A DNA stretch of 16,673 bases from Dehalococcoidia bacterium UBA1151 (GCA_002311865.1 DBZV01000200.1:67452-84124), one strand, 5' to 3'; shown: positions 1 to 7,330, counted from the stretch's first letter. A program made the numbers and translations. The notes: generated by a model from the letters alone, not told the origin.

Positions 1-41
1 ACGAGAGTCGTCGACCGCTGCCTCAGTCGTAACACTACTCA

Positions 42-1358
42 CTACCTCGCCGTGAGCTGGGACGTGCTCTCGATGAGACGTGTGTCTGGCTTGAACGCCG
101 CCCACGCGAACCAGAAGGGATCACCGTGGATTATCGGCTCCAGTTCATGACCACTCAGTTCCCCTTTAATAGCCTTGCCAAACCTGGTCCAAGTGGTCCC
201 GGTCTCGATGTCTCGGATGTCACCATCCCTGGTTTCAAAGGTCAGTAATTGGCCGCGTAGCTCGCGGTTGAAGGTCGTGCTTGAGCCAACGGTGCTGTAC
301 TTGTCACGTACGGCGGAACTTTTGAACGCAGATTCAGTCTCGTTATCAAAGAAAATCACTACGGGCGTATCGCCAATCACGTCGTTCACGATCGGATTCT
401 GCCGCAAGAAAGCGAAGTGGTACGCTACCGGACCAGTCCCCAGATCGATGGCCGAAACGCGATCGACAGGGTGGGCTCGTCTATCGATGGCGCCATCGAA
501 CAAGAATGGGTCATTTCCTGGCACAGTACCGTCGTATCCCGTGTATGGGGGATCGCGGTATTGGGGGTCGTTATTTGGCCGGTTCATGATCTGACCATCC
601 GGGTACTCTGCGATGAAAGCATCCCATGAGACAACCTGGGCGGGCACGATATCCAATTGGCGTCCAACGTAGTCGCCAACAATCGCCTCACCGGTGAACT
701 GCTGCCACCAGCTCTCCGTGGCCCTGTCCCACATGATCAGGTCGCTGTTGCGCAGGAAGCCAGATACCCCAAACCGGTGCCTCTCACCGTCGATTGTGGC
801 TCGAAATACCACCGAACTATTGCAGAGGGGGCAGTAGGTTATCGCTACAGGCACGCCGCCAACCGTGGTGTTAACTATCTCGTGACTGATCAGGACATTG
901 AGGGGAAATGCGCGGGCTTCGCCGTTGATTTCAACGGAGATCACCGGCTCAGGTCCTTGAAGCCACTTGGGCGGATTGGAAACGGGTTCGTACTCTGGAT
1001 TATCGATCGGGGGAATGCCGTCGCGAGGGACGCCACCGGAGAAGATATCTGTGAGAGCGACTGTCCTGTTTGTGAAATCTGTTGTCCAGACGCGAACAGC
1101 TTGACTGGCGAATAACGCTTCACGTCCTTCAAGTGGTCCGAGAAGATCCGGAGTGATGTGTGAAGCATTTCCTGCGCCTGTTGTTGGCGAAAATGAATCT
1201 TGAGATGCTGAACTGTCCTGCTGCGGGGATGCCGGACTAGAAGCGGAAGGTCCAGATCGGGCGGGTGATAGTTCCGCATCAGTTCCGCACGCGATTACGG
1301 CGACGCCAATAAGCCCAATAAACGGGATGATCCTGCTTCGAGATGTGAAATATCGGAT
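42..1358 (-). CDS. DUF3179 domain lipoprotein, probable non-standard start
   Basis: This is a member of the DUF3179 family, whose biochemical role is unknown. The family signature is visible in the half beginning at the internal GTG at 944: YCPLCNSS (a C-x2-C pair), FGVSGFLRNSDL, ESWWQQFTGEA and, near the end, GDPFWFAWAAF. The same frame stays open upstream to a TGA at 1371-1373. It encodes more family sequence (VWTTDFTNRTVALTDIFSGG, then PPIDNPEYEPVSNPPKWLQG), a Ser/Pro/Thr/Gln-rich linker and a lipoprotein signal: basic RYFTSRSR, hydrophobic IIPFIGLIGVAVIA, then the lipobox Cys encoded at 1287-1289. The mature protein would be membrane-anchored outside the cytoplasm. No ATG, GTG or TTG occurs in frame before 944. 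A GGAG at 1364-1367 sits 5 bases ahead of an ATC at 1358, so I place the start there (about 438 residues). A start codon lost by mutation or sequencing error is equally possible. Family call is firm; the exact start is not. Confidence 0.85.
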   Translation of the reverse strand: MRYFTSRSRIIPFIGLIGVAVIACGTDAELSPARSGPSASSPASPQQDSSASQDSFSPTTGAGNASHITPDLLGPLEGREALFASQAVRVWTTDFTNRTVALTDIFSGGVPRDGIPPIDNPEYEPVSNPPKWLQGPEPVISVEINGEARAFPLNVLISHEIVNTTVGGVPVAITYCPLCNSSVVFRATIDGERHRFGVSGFLRNSDLIMWDRATESWWQQFTGEAIVGDYVGRQLDIVPAQVVSWDAFIAEYPDGQIMNRPNNDPQYRDPPYTGYDGTVPGNDPFLFDGAIDRRAHPVDRVSAIDLGTGPVAYHFAFLRQNPIVNDVIGDTPVVIFFDNETESAFKSSAVRDKYSTVGSSTTFNRELRGQLLTFETRDGDIRDIETGTTWTRFGKAIKGELSGHELEPIIHGDPFWFAWAAFKPDTRLIESTSQLTAR

Positions 1359-1443
1359 GATGGCTCCAGGTCAAATAGCTGGCGTTGGTAGCTGCGTCTG
1401 GCACTTGGAACGCTACAGAAGAGGCGTCTTAGTGTCATACGGA

Positions 1444-1471
1444 GCTATACCGCAATGCGGATTAGATGCAA
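1444..1471 (-). promoter_or_regulatory. Possible promoter for the DUF3179 gene
   Basis: On the minus strand TTGCAT (1466-1471) and TATAGC (1444-1449) are separated by 16 bases, a reasonable sigma-70-like spacing with three of six and four of six consensus matches. It would give a leader of about 80 bases before the proposed start at 1358. This is pattern matching only. Another AT-rich TATAAAT stretch lies slightly further upstream. The rest of 1371-1518 shows no gene. Confidence 0.25.
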
Positions 1472-1518
1472 GTGTATTTATAGAAGTGCGTTGAGAGGAG
1501 GATCAAGGGTATTTTCCC

Positions 1519-2577
1519 TCAGGATGGATAGACGAGCACTCGTGCGGGATTATCGACCAACATGCGGTCAAATGCAGATTTCTCGATGCCTCTTGCCTCC
1601 ATCCACGGTCCTACGCGCGAAATGATGTGATCCCAGCCGTGTCCGCCAAACTCACGCAGGCGATGCTTTGAACATACGTCATGCGAAAGAACCACGCGAT
1701 CGCCGTAGCCCTGATCCAGCAGAGACGCAATCTGGTCGATTCGCTGGTGGTCGCCCGGCATGTAGGTTTCTGGAGCCAGTGGATAGTACGGCGAATCGTG
1801 CCCGAAGAGATCGTACTCAAGATACGAGCCTGCCGCCGCTGTCTCGCTGAGAATTGCCGGATCAAAGATGGTGCGTTCGATGTGACCCATTATCGTGCGG
1901 CTCAGATCACTGCCTTTGGCTGACATGAACTCCAGAATCTCGAGAGGCGCCCGATTATTGCGGCCAGGATGGATCAGGATGGCAGCGCCCGTTTCCTGCT
2001 GGGCGATAATTGCCGCCTCAACGGTTTTCTTCTCGGCATCGGTCCAGGGCCAGGAGCAGCCCAGTTCGCCGATAATTCCGCAACGGATGTCCGTGCCGTC
2101 TACGCCTTCCGTGAGTTCTGTGATCATCTGTTGTGCTACGTCATCCACGGGGCGTGCCGCGTAGTCATCGGGGTGACTGGCCTCAACGTAGAAGCCAGCG
2201 CCCATGATCAAATTCAGGCCAGTTGCTGTGGAGATTCGCTTTAGCGCCTCCGGGTTGCGGCCAATGCCAACGGTGGTTGCATCCACGATGGTGCCGCCGC
2301 CCGCGCGCTTGTAGAAGTTCACCTCACGTATCGTGAGAGCCTCATCGTCCAGGGACAGATTGTCAAAATTGCTGACCCAGTTGAACCGCACCCAGCCAAG
2401 ATTGTGGAAATTGACCTTTGCCCTGGCGAGAGACGCGTCGTCGGGGTTATCAGGCTCCTTATAGACCACGGTGAAATCGATCATCAGATGTTCATGGGTG
2501 AGCGTTGGCCCTAACTCTGAGGGATCGACTGCGCCGGTTACCGTAACCACTTTGCCTGGGTCGTTCGTGTTTGGCAT
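1519..2577 (-). CDS. Phosphotriesterase-family metal-dependent hydrolase
   Basis: The 352-residue product has the ordered metal ligands of the phosphotriesterase (PTE/PTE-related, PHP) branch of the amidohydrolase superfamily: H28-E-H30, E171 in GELG, H203 in LIHPG, H232 in MGHIER and D300 in LSHD. In the founding enzyme the bridging residue is a carboxylated lysine. Here it is glutamate, as in several PTE-like lactonases and PHP proteins, so organophosphate hydrolysis should not be assumed and lactone or ester hydrolysis is as likely. The length is normal for the family and it is cytoplasmic, with no signal peptide. The ATG at 2577 is chosen because GAGGAA lies 10 bases upstream and the protein then begins just ahead of the family's N-terminal strand. 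A longer reading of this frame runs back over the opposite-strand dehydrogenase gene and has no family similarity. The gene is divergent from the aspartate dehydrogenase gene. Confidence 0.9.
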   Translation of the reverse strand: MPNTNDPGKVVTVTGAVDPSELGPTLTHEHLMIDFTVVYKEPDNPDDASLARAKVNFHNLGWVRFNWVSNFDNLSLDDEALTIREVNFYKRAGGGTIVDATTVGIGRNPEALKRISTATGLNLIMGAGFYVEASHPDDYAARPVDDVAQQMITELTEGVDGTDIRCGIIGELGCSWPWTDAEKKTVEAAIIAQQETGAAILIHPGRNNRAPLEILEFMSAKGSDLSRTIMGHIERTIFDPAILSETAAAGSYLEYDLFGHDSPYYPLAPETYMPGDHQRIDQIASLLDQGYGDRVVLSHDVCSKHRLREFGGHGWDHIISRVGPWMEARGIEKSAFDRMLVDNPARVLVYPS

Positions 2578-2638
2578 GTAGATCTGTTTCCTCAGGAATG
2601 TTTTTTGGAATGCAGGATATTTAGTGATGAGATGTGTT

Positions 2639-2659
2639 CGGCTGTTAACATGCCAGCCG
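2639..2659. promoter_or_regulatory. Inverted repeat in the divergent promoter region
   Basis: CGGCTG (2639-2644) and CAGCCG (2654-2659) form a perfect 6-bp inverted repeat around a 9-base centre containing GTTAAC. It lies in the 177-base gap between the divergent phosphotriesterase-like and aspartate dehydrogenase genes, where a shared operator could sit. A TTAACA overlapping the centre on the minus strand could serve as a -35 for the hydrolase, but the -10 candidate is weak. Function is inference. Confidence 0.25.
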
Positions 2660-2754
2660 GGGAGCGACTTGCATAGGCGTATCCAGAGATATTCCTGGTG
2701 AAAACCCTGGTTGGTTGTGCAACAGACACGGCGGAAATGATGATAGAGGCTATC

Positions 2755-3570
2755 GTGAATGTGGGGATACTGGGATGCGGCGCCATGGGGCGCGAGTTGG
2801 CACTGGCCGCAGACAGCGATCGTATTCCCAATGCGCGCGTAGTTGCATTGTTCGATATCGACGAGAAAGCCGTCGCCGGCCTTTCGGCAGACCTGAGCAA
2901 CCCACCCACCGGATACTCCGACATTGATGCCTTTGTGGCCCATCCCGGTCTGGGACTGGTTGTCGAATGCGCCTCTCAAGCCGCTGCGCGTGCTCATGCC
3001 GCGAAGATTCTTAGAACGGGCGCCGCACTCATCCTGATGAGTTCCGGCGCACTGACAGATCCCGACGTTTACGAGGAGATGAGCGATGCGGCCCGCTCGT
3101 CCGGCGGCAAAGTGATTGTGCCGTCCGGCGCGATTGGCGGTATCGACGCGATCAGGGCGGTAAAGCATCTGCTGGAGACGGTGACTCTCACTACTACGAA
3201 GCCCCCTCTTGCTCTCTCAGGCGCTCCCGGATTTGCGGAATGGGAGGACAGGGAGATCACCGAGGCGACGGTGATCTTCGATGGTCCGGCGTCAGAGGCG
3301 GTCAGACTATTCCCTGCCAACGTGAATGTTGGCGCGACGCTGAGCCTTGCGGGCATTGGGCCAACCCAGACCATGGTAACCGTGATTGCGGACCCGGATG
3401 CACCGGGAAACGTCCATCAGATTGAGGCCAGCGGGAGCTTTGGAAAGTTCAAGTTTGAGTTCATTAACGAACCGCATCCTGCCAACCCTAAAACGAGCTA
3501 TCTGGCGCCACTGGCGGCTATCGAAGCTCTTCGCACATACTGTGACACAGGGCCACGTATCGGCAGTTGA
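2755..3570 (+). CDS. nadX: L-aspartate dehydrogenase-like NAD(P) oxidoreductase
   Basis: The product (271 residues) begins MNVGILGCGAMG, a Rossmann nucleotide-binding motif, and ends with the aspartate dehydrogenase C-terminal domain: H221 in NVHQIEASGSFG and the conserved NEPHPANPKTSYLA segment. The family oxidises L-aspartate to iminoaspartate with NAD(P), which feeds quinolinate and NAD synthesis; some members act in aspartate catabolism or on other amino acids. No nadA or nadC is nearby, so the pathway cannot be fixed and the symbol is by family only. I start at GTG 2755, because AGAGG (2745-2749) sits 5 bases ahead and it gives the family's usual N-terminus and length. ATG 2737, ATG 2740 and a GTG at 2698 are in frame but add unrelated residues. 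It is divergent from the phosphotriesterase-like gene and converges on the SDR gene. Confidence 0.85.
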   Translation: MNVGILGCGAMGRELALAADSDRIPNARVVALFDIDEKAVAGLSADLSNPPTGYSDIDAFVAHPGLGLVVECASQAAARAHAAKILRTGAALILMSSGALTDPDVYEEMSDAARSSGGKVIVPSGAIGGIDAIRAVKHLLETVTLTTTKPPLALSGAPGFAEWEDREITEATVIFDGPASEAVRLFPANVNVGATLSLAGIGPTQTMVTVIADPDAPGNVHQIEASGSFGKFKFEFINEPHPANPKTSYLAPLAAIEALRTYCDTGPRIGS

Positions 3571-3571
3571 G

Positions 3572-3596
3572 TTTTCATCTCCGGGTTGCGGGAAAA
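3572..3596. terminator. Possible bidirectional terminator between convergent genes
   Basis: The 26-base gap between the stop codons of the aspartate dehydrogenase and SDR genes holds TTTTC (3572-3576) pairing with GAAAA (3592-3596) and CCG (3581-3583) pairing with CGG (3589-3591). The loop is 5 bases and there is a 4-base bulge on one side. The A and T arms suit termination in both directions, but the stem is short and imperfect. Confidence 0.3.
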
Positions 3597-4433
3597 TCAG
3601 GCGTCTCGCCAGTGGTACTCCGGCTTCCAGCCCAGGATGTCCGCGGCCTTACTGATATCGATGGCTGCCGCAGTGCCTTCTAATCGCTTGCGAATCTCAA
3701 CTCCGGGATAGATATCGTTGATGACGTCCATGGTTGGCGTGTTCAGCGAGGTCTCATCACCGTTGATGAAGAACGCTTCGTGGCCGGTCCAATCAGCATC
3801 CAACGCAAGGCGGCAACTGCGGGCAGCGTCGCGAATATCGACCCAGCCCCAGAAATGCATCGCCGCGCGCTCACTTGGCGTTTCGCCTCCCGATGCCTTG
3901 AGCTGCTGCCTGGCTACATCGAGGAGGCCATGGAACCGCATGCTGGCAATCTGCATGGGGCGTCTCCGACAGAACGCCTCAGCCATCTCCTCGCCCAGCC
4001 ATTTGCTCTGGCTGTACGCATCTTCTGCACGAGTGGGCTGAGCTTCATCCACCGGGAAGTAGCGAGGCGCGACCGGAGCCTTTGAAAACACCGCGCCGAT
4101 TGCGTTGATTGAGGAGGCCATGACAACTTTGTTGATTCCGTGGATCTCAGCGGCTTCCAGCACGTTCCAGTTGGAAAGCATGTTGACGCGGAATACTTCA
4201 GCCTCAGGATCACGCATGGGGCTAGGTATCGCGGACATGTGCACGATGGCATCCATTCCGCGTGAGACAGAGGTAACGGCGCCGAGGTCCGTGGTGTCGA
4301 TCTGCATGAATCGGACGTTGGATTCGGGATCACCAACGCGGTCGGTGCTAAGCACTTCGTGGCCATGCGAGCGCAACTCAGGAATGATGTATTTACCGGC
4401 GCGACCGCTACCGCCCGTGACGAGTACTTTCAA
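3597..4433 (-). CDS. NAD-dependent epimerase/dehydratase (extended SDR)
   Basis: The 278-residue product is an extended short-chain dehydrogenase/reductase. It has the glycine motif TGGSGRAG (residues 6-13), an acidic D31 at the end of the second strand that favours NAD over NADP, the active-site serines at 107-108 (ASSINAIG) and the catalytic pair Y140-x3-K144 (YSQSK). The C-terminal part (ADILGWKPEY) matches the substrate-domain end of sugar-nucleotide epimerases and uronate dehydrogenase-like enzymes. The family interconverts or oxidises sugars, often nucleotide-linked; the substrate cannot be read from sequence. At 278 residues it is short for a UDP-sugar epimerase and nearer uronate dehydrogenase-like proteins. 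The start is a TTG, supported by GAGG 5 bases upstream and by the glycine motif falling at the N-terminus. It lies 52 bases downstream of a receiver gene and could be read through from it. Confidence 0.85.
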   Translation of the reverse strand: MKVLVTGGSGRAGKYIIPELRSHGHEVLSTDRVGDPESNVRFMQIDTTDLGAVTSVSRGMDAIVHMSAIPSPMRDPEAEVFRVNMLSNWNVLEAAEIHGINKVVMASSINAIGAVFSKAPVAPRYFPVDEAQPTRAEDAYSQSKWLGEEMAEAFCRRRPMQIASMRFHGLLDVARQQLKASGGETPSERAAMHFWGWVDIRDAARSCRLALDADWTGHEAFFINGDETSLNTPTMDVINDIYPGVEIRKRLEGTAAAIDISKAADILGWKPEYHWRDA

Positions 4434-4485
4434 CGTAGCCTCAATTCAAGGTTTGATTTGTGATGCGAAGAACAGACCGGTAATT

Positions 4486-4830
4486 CTACGAATCGAGCAG
4501 GCCCAGAAGCCTCTTGAGGGTGAACTCGGTCTTTTCAATCCTACCGCTTGCCCCGGCCGCGACTTCGTCACCTAAATCGAGTGCTGAAAGGATAATTACG
4601 GTGATATCCGGATGAAGGTCCTTGATCTTTCGGCTGGCCTTCAACCCATCCATTCCCGGCATGGAAATATCCATCAAGATGAGGTCGGGTTTGAGTTCAG
4701 CGGCCATCGCAACCGCTTGAGCGCCGTTCCCCGCCTCGCCCGCTATCTCGAATCCGGAATGACATTCCAGGCGCGTACGAATTAGCAGTCGATACGATTC
4801 CTCATCGTCGACTAGCAATATTCGGGTCAT
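4486..4830 (-). CDS. Stand-alone CheY-like response regulator receiver
   Basis: The 114-residue product is a single receiver domain with no output domain. It shows the acidic pocket D8-D9-E10, phospho-acceptor D54 (LILMDISMPGMDG), switch serine S82 (IILSAL) and K100. The segment DEVAAGASGRIEK replaces the usual GADGYLLK region but keeps the lysine. It should be phosphorylated by a sensor kinase and act by protein contact; no kinase is encoded in the window. The start codon is preceded by GATGGTCACCACCAC, which has no Shine-Dalgarno sequence. A weak TTTACG-16-CATATT promoter-like pair lies close to the start, so translation from a very short leader is possible. It is the last gene of the receiver, HTH protein, receiver cluster, after a 227-base gap. 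Confidence 0.88.
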   Translation of the reverse strand: MTRILLVDDEESYRLLIRTRLECHSGFEIAGEAGNGAQAVAMAAELKPDLILMDISMPGMDGLKASRKIKDLHPDITVIILSALDLGDEVAAGASGRIEKTEFTLKRLLGLLDS

Positions 4831-4996
4831 GTGGTGGTGACCATCAAATATGAGATATCGCTCAAAATCGTAAATCCCGGTGGCGGCTGGAGATTTGGCT
4901 CAAGAAAAAATACTATAGATGGAGGCGTGGAAGTTGATAAGAGTGCTGGTATCCACATACGAGTACGTGCCAGGCCCAGACTCTCAGTAACGCGCA

Positions 4997-5024
4997 ATGA
5001 CCGAGCCCATAAGGACTCGGTCAT
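4997..5024 (-). terminator. Perfect hairpin downstream of the HTH-repeat gene
   Basis: ATGACCGAG (4997-5005) and CTCGGTCAT (5016-5024) form a perfect 9-bp stem, with a further two C-G pairs possible inside the 10-base loop. It begins about 33 bases past the stop codon of the HTH-repeat gene on the minus strand. There is no following T-run, so it may be a weak terminator, an RNA-stabilising structure or a binding site. The rest of 4831-5057 shows no gene that I trust. Confidence 0.4.
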
Positions 5025-5057
5025 CCAGCGCGGAAACCCCGGAACGGGTTTGGTAAA

Positions 5058-5603
5058 TCAAGCCACCTGGCGAGCGCGTGTCTTCAACATCTGACGGAGT
5101 AACTTCACCCTGGGATCGACCCGCGGTGTCTCCCTCATGGCTGCATCCATCTGCATCATCTTCTTGAGCAACTCAACCCTGGCATCTGCAGTTCGATTGG
5201 TGCTTTTGACTCCAGCATTCTTCAGGTTGGCTTTGAGCAATGCGATTCGGGCTTCTGCCATGCGTCCCTGTGTGGAACCCAGGGCTGTTACGGTATTCCG
5301 GTTTCGTTGCCTCGGCATCACGGTAACGGCCTTGCCATCAACGTAGCGGACGATGGCGCCCTTCTTCCTGGCCTGCATCATCTCAGGGCTCTTGCCGTTG
5401 CGCTTTTCGAGCTTGTTGAGCTGTGGGACTGCCCATTCAGTCGCTCGACCGCGGCCACTTTCCCAGAGTTGCAGCGTCTTGAGTCTCACCCTGATGCGTC
5501 GGGCGAAATCTGCCTGATTCTGGCCGAGTTCCCGTCGAAGGGCAATGATGCGCAGCCCCTCCCAGGGAGCGTCCTTAATTTTGCCGGGTCCTGAGAAATC
5601 CAT
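5058..5603 (-). CDS. HTH (XRE-like) protein with three 23-residue C-terminal repeats
   Basis: Residues about 14-66 of this 181-residue, very basic protein form an XRE/Cro-type helix-turn-helix: LRIIALRRELGQNQADFARR, then TLQLWESGRG, matching the usual pattern of Q-x-x-F/LA and WE-x-G. After a basic linker (GKAVTVMPRQRNRN) come three imperfect tandem repeats starting exactly 23 residues apart, at 114, 137 and 160. Their cores are RMAEARIALLKANLK, RTADARVELLKKMMQ and PRVDPRVKLLRQMLK, each predicted to be an amphipathic helix. The HTH should bind DNA; the repeats look like a multimerisation or partner-docking module and I do not recognise them. I start at ATG 5603, because the longer frame (to 5720) would overlap the upstream receiver gene by 89 bases and adds nothing domain-like. 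The Shine-Dalgarno match there is weak. It lies 28 bases after one receiver gene and upstream of another, so it may be their DNA-binding output. Confidence 0.75.
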   Translation of the reverse strand: MDFSGPGKIKDAPWEGLRIIALRRELGQNQADFARRIRVRLKTLQLWESGRGRATEWAVPQLNKLEKRNGKSPEMMQARKKGAIVRYVDGKAVTVMPRQRNRNTVTALGSTQGRMAEARIALLKANLKNAGVKSTNRTADARVELLKKMMQMDAAMRETPRVDPRVKLLRQMLKTRARQVA

Positions 5604-5631
5604 TTGATTACTTCGATCTGTCTCTCTGTTG

Positions 5632-6075
5632 TCAGCTTGCCGGGCCCTCAGCCACTGCTGCCGAAAACGCACCTGTGTCAATTTGCCCCATGACTCCGCT
5701 ACCCGGTTTGCTCTGCGCAAGTGCCCAACTTATCCGAAGTTCCAACTCCCCCTCGGACCACGGCTTGGTGATGTAATCGACAGCGCCCATGAACAGAGCG
5801 TCCTCACGGTCTCGTGGTCGTGACCTGGCTGAGATCATCACAACGGGAATCTCCGATGTGTCTCGGTAGCTCTTCAACTGCTCAAGCACCTGGAATCCGT
5901 CCATCTCGGGCATATTGATGTCCAGCAGGATCAGGTCGGGATTGACGGACCGAACGCTTGCGAGTGCTTCGCTTCCGTTCACTGCCTCGACAACTTCATA
6001 TCCAGAATCTTCCAGAGTCATTGAGAGAACGAGGCGAATATCGAACTCGTCGTCAACAATCATGATCTTGGTCAT
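5632..6075 (-). CDS. Stand-alone CheY-like response regulator with short C-terminal tail
   Basis: The 147-residue product is a complete receiver domain: D8-D9-E10, phospho-acceptor D52 in LILLDINMPEMDG, switch S82 in VVMISARS and K104 in YITKPWSEGEL. A tail of about 25 residues (SKPGSGVMGQIDTGAFSAAV) follows with no recognisable output domain. It is of the DivK/CheY type and should relay phosphate or bind a partner rather than DNA. The start is supported by GAGG 8 bases ahead of the ATG. It is first in the cluster with the HTH-repeat protein (28-base gap) and the second receiver. The cognate kinase must be elsewhere. Confidence 0.9.
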   Translation of the reverse strand: MTKIMIVDDEFDIRLVLSMTLEDSGYEVVEAVNGSEALASVRSVNPDLILLDINMPEMDGFQVLEQLKSYRDTSEIPVVMISARSRPRDREDALFMGAVDYITKPWSEGELELRISWALAQSKPGSGVMGQIDTGAFSAAVAEGPAS

Positions 6076-6191
6076 TCAGGCATCCTCACCCATCTGGCTT
6101 TGAGGGAGTTTCTGTTCTCGCCTCGTTGAACTAACTATGGGTGAGATAAACCCCTGTAAAAAGGTTCATTGGTGTCAGTGAACTGAACTAC

Positions 6192-6211
6192 TGGCTCATG
6201 GTGGTGAGCCA
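6192..6211. terminator. Hairpin in the gap after the zinc dehydrogenase gene
   Basis: TGGCTCA (6192-6198) and TGAGCCA (6205-6211) form a perfect 7-bp stem with a 6-base loop. It lies 33 bases beyond the stop codon of the minus-strand zinc dehydrogenase gene, where the long hyu operon should end. There is no T-run on the minus strand, so termination is only suggested. A third copy of TTGGCTC follows at about 6213. No other structure stands out in the 168-base gap. Confidence 0.3.
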
Positions 6212-6243
6212 ATTGGCTCGCGAAAGACCTATTTTGTGGCGAA

Positions 6244-7299
6244 TTATGGCGTGATGATGACCTTGATAGCTCCAGAATTTCGCTTATCGTCCGCGACGGA
6301 GAAGCCCTCTTTGATGTCATCGATTGGGTAGTGATGGGTGATGATGCCGCTCACATCCAGCAGTCCCCGCGACATCAGCTCCAGCGCGGTTTGTGCCTCG
6401 CCGATGCCGTTGAAGCTTGAGTAGCTGTTTGACCACTTGAGCGACAGTTCGCGCTGCATTCCCAGGTCCGTCGGAACCTGTTGTGGCTGCGTAAATGAGC
6501 CAATGATGCACACATCGCCGCCCCTTCGGGACATAGTCATGCATTGAGCAATCAGTTGATCATTGCCGCCAACGGTCTCGTAGACTACCGCGCCGCCATC
6601 GCCATTCGTTAGCGCCATGACACCTTCTACCGGGTCAATCTTCGATGTCACAACAATTTCGTCTGTGGCGTTCATCTGCAGCGCGACCTGTAGCGGCTCA
6701 CGGCGGGTGGAGACCATGATGACGCGCCCGGCGCCGAAGGCCTTTGCAATCTGGCCCATTGTGATGCCGATAGTTCCGGCGCCAAGGATCACTACGGTAT
6801 CGTCGGGGCCAGCCGGGGAGATGTGGGCGGCGTGAACGCTGACCGCGTAGCAGTCCAGCAGGGCAGCACCGTCATAGCTGATGTGGTCGGGAATCAGTCG
6901 GGCGTTCTCCTGCACAACCACATCCAACTCAGAAAATCCATAACTCGCCTGCCGGACGCCGTTGCGAATGCCGCGCGTTTCACAGATGTGATAACTGCCG
7001 GTTTTGCAATCCCGGCAGTGGCCGCATCCCAGGAGATGTTTTGCCTCGATAGCGACCCGTTGTCCAACAGCCAGCTTGCTGACGCCATCTCCCAGCCCAA
7101 CTACCTCACCGGCCAGCTCATGGCCTTGACGCCACGGAATATCGCCGGTCCGTGGCCGGTTGCCGCGATAGTTGTGTAGATCGCTGCCGCAGATTCCGGC
7201 CGATTTGATTTGGACCAGCACTTCGCCAGGCGCGGGTATGGGATCGGGCATCTCTTCAACACGAATATCTTTTTCGCCGTAGAACATTGCCGTTTTCAT
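6244..7299 (-). CDS. Zinc-binding medium-chain alcohol/sugar dehydrogenase
   Basis: The 351-residue product is a zinc medium-chain dehydrogenase. Catalytic zinc ligands are C37 (GICGSD) and H60-E61 (GHE); the four structural-zinc cysteines are C92, C95, C98 and C106. The Rossmann motif is GAGTIG (173-178). At the end of the second strand, where NAD enzymes carry Asp, it has S197 followed by R199-R200 (VSTRREPL), which suggests preference for NADP(H). The layout is closest to threonine, sorbitol or galactitol dehydrogenases; substrate unknown. I start at ATG 7299 because this gives the standard MKTAMFYGEKDIRVEE beginning. The 83 residues further upstream in frame overlap the end of hyuB. It is the last gene of the hyu operon, 31 bases after hyuB, and probably handles a downstream alcohol or carbonyl product. 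Confidence 0.9.
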   Translation of the reverse strand: MKTAMFYGEKDIRVEEMPDPIPAPGEVLVQIKSAGICGSDLHNYRGNRPRTGDIPWRQGHELAGEVVGLGDGVSKLAVGQRVAIEAKHLLGCGHCRDCKTGSYHICETRGIRNGVRQASYGFSELDVVVQENARLIPDHISYDGAALLDCYAVSVHAAHISPAGPDDTVVILGAGTIGITMGQIAKAFGAGRVIMVSTRREPLQVALQMNATDEIVVTSKIDPVEGVMALTNGDGGAVVYETVGGNDQLIAQCMTMSRRGGDVCIIGSFTQPQQVPTDLGMQRELSLKWSNSYSSFNGIGEAQTALELMSRGLLDVSGIITHHYPIDDIKEGFSVADDKRNSGAIKVIITP

Positions 7300-7330
7300 G
7301 TCGGTTTGCTTTCTGTATGTGATTCGGGAT

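Noticed and set aside
657..1115. 152-codon open frame on the plus strand
   Set aside because: It is the reverse of the conserved DUF3179 coding sequence and has no recognisable features.
1506..1519. AGGG-TATTTT-CCCT mini-hairpin at the end of the phosphotriesterase-like gene
   Set aside because: A 4-bp stem overlapping the stop codon is too weak to call a terminator.
2578..3168. Minus-strand upstream extension of the phosphotriesterase-like frame (197 extra residues)
   Set aside because: It lies antisense to the well-supported aspartate dehydrogenase gene, is rich in Cys/His/Gly with no family similarity, and the ATG at 2577 has a good ribosome site.
4827..5024. 65-codon minus-strand frame whose TGA overlaps the ATG of the second receiver
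   Set aside because: The overlap looks like coupling, but the frame contains the hairpin at 4997-5024, starts inside it and has no ribosome site or domain-like sequence.
4831..5094. 87-codon plus-strand frame between the HTH-repeat and receiver genes
   Set aside because: It overlaps the end of the HTH-repeat gene antisense, lacks a ribosome site and shows no family pattern.
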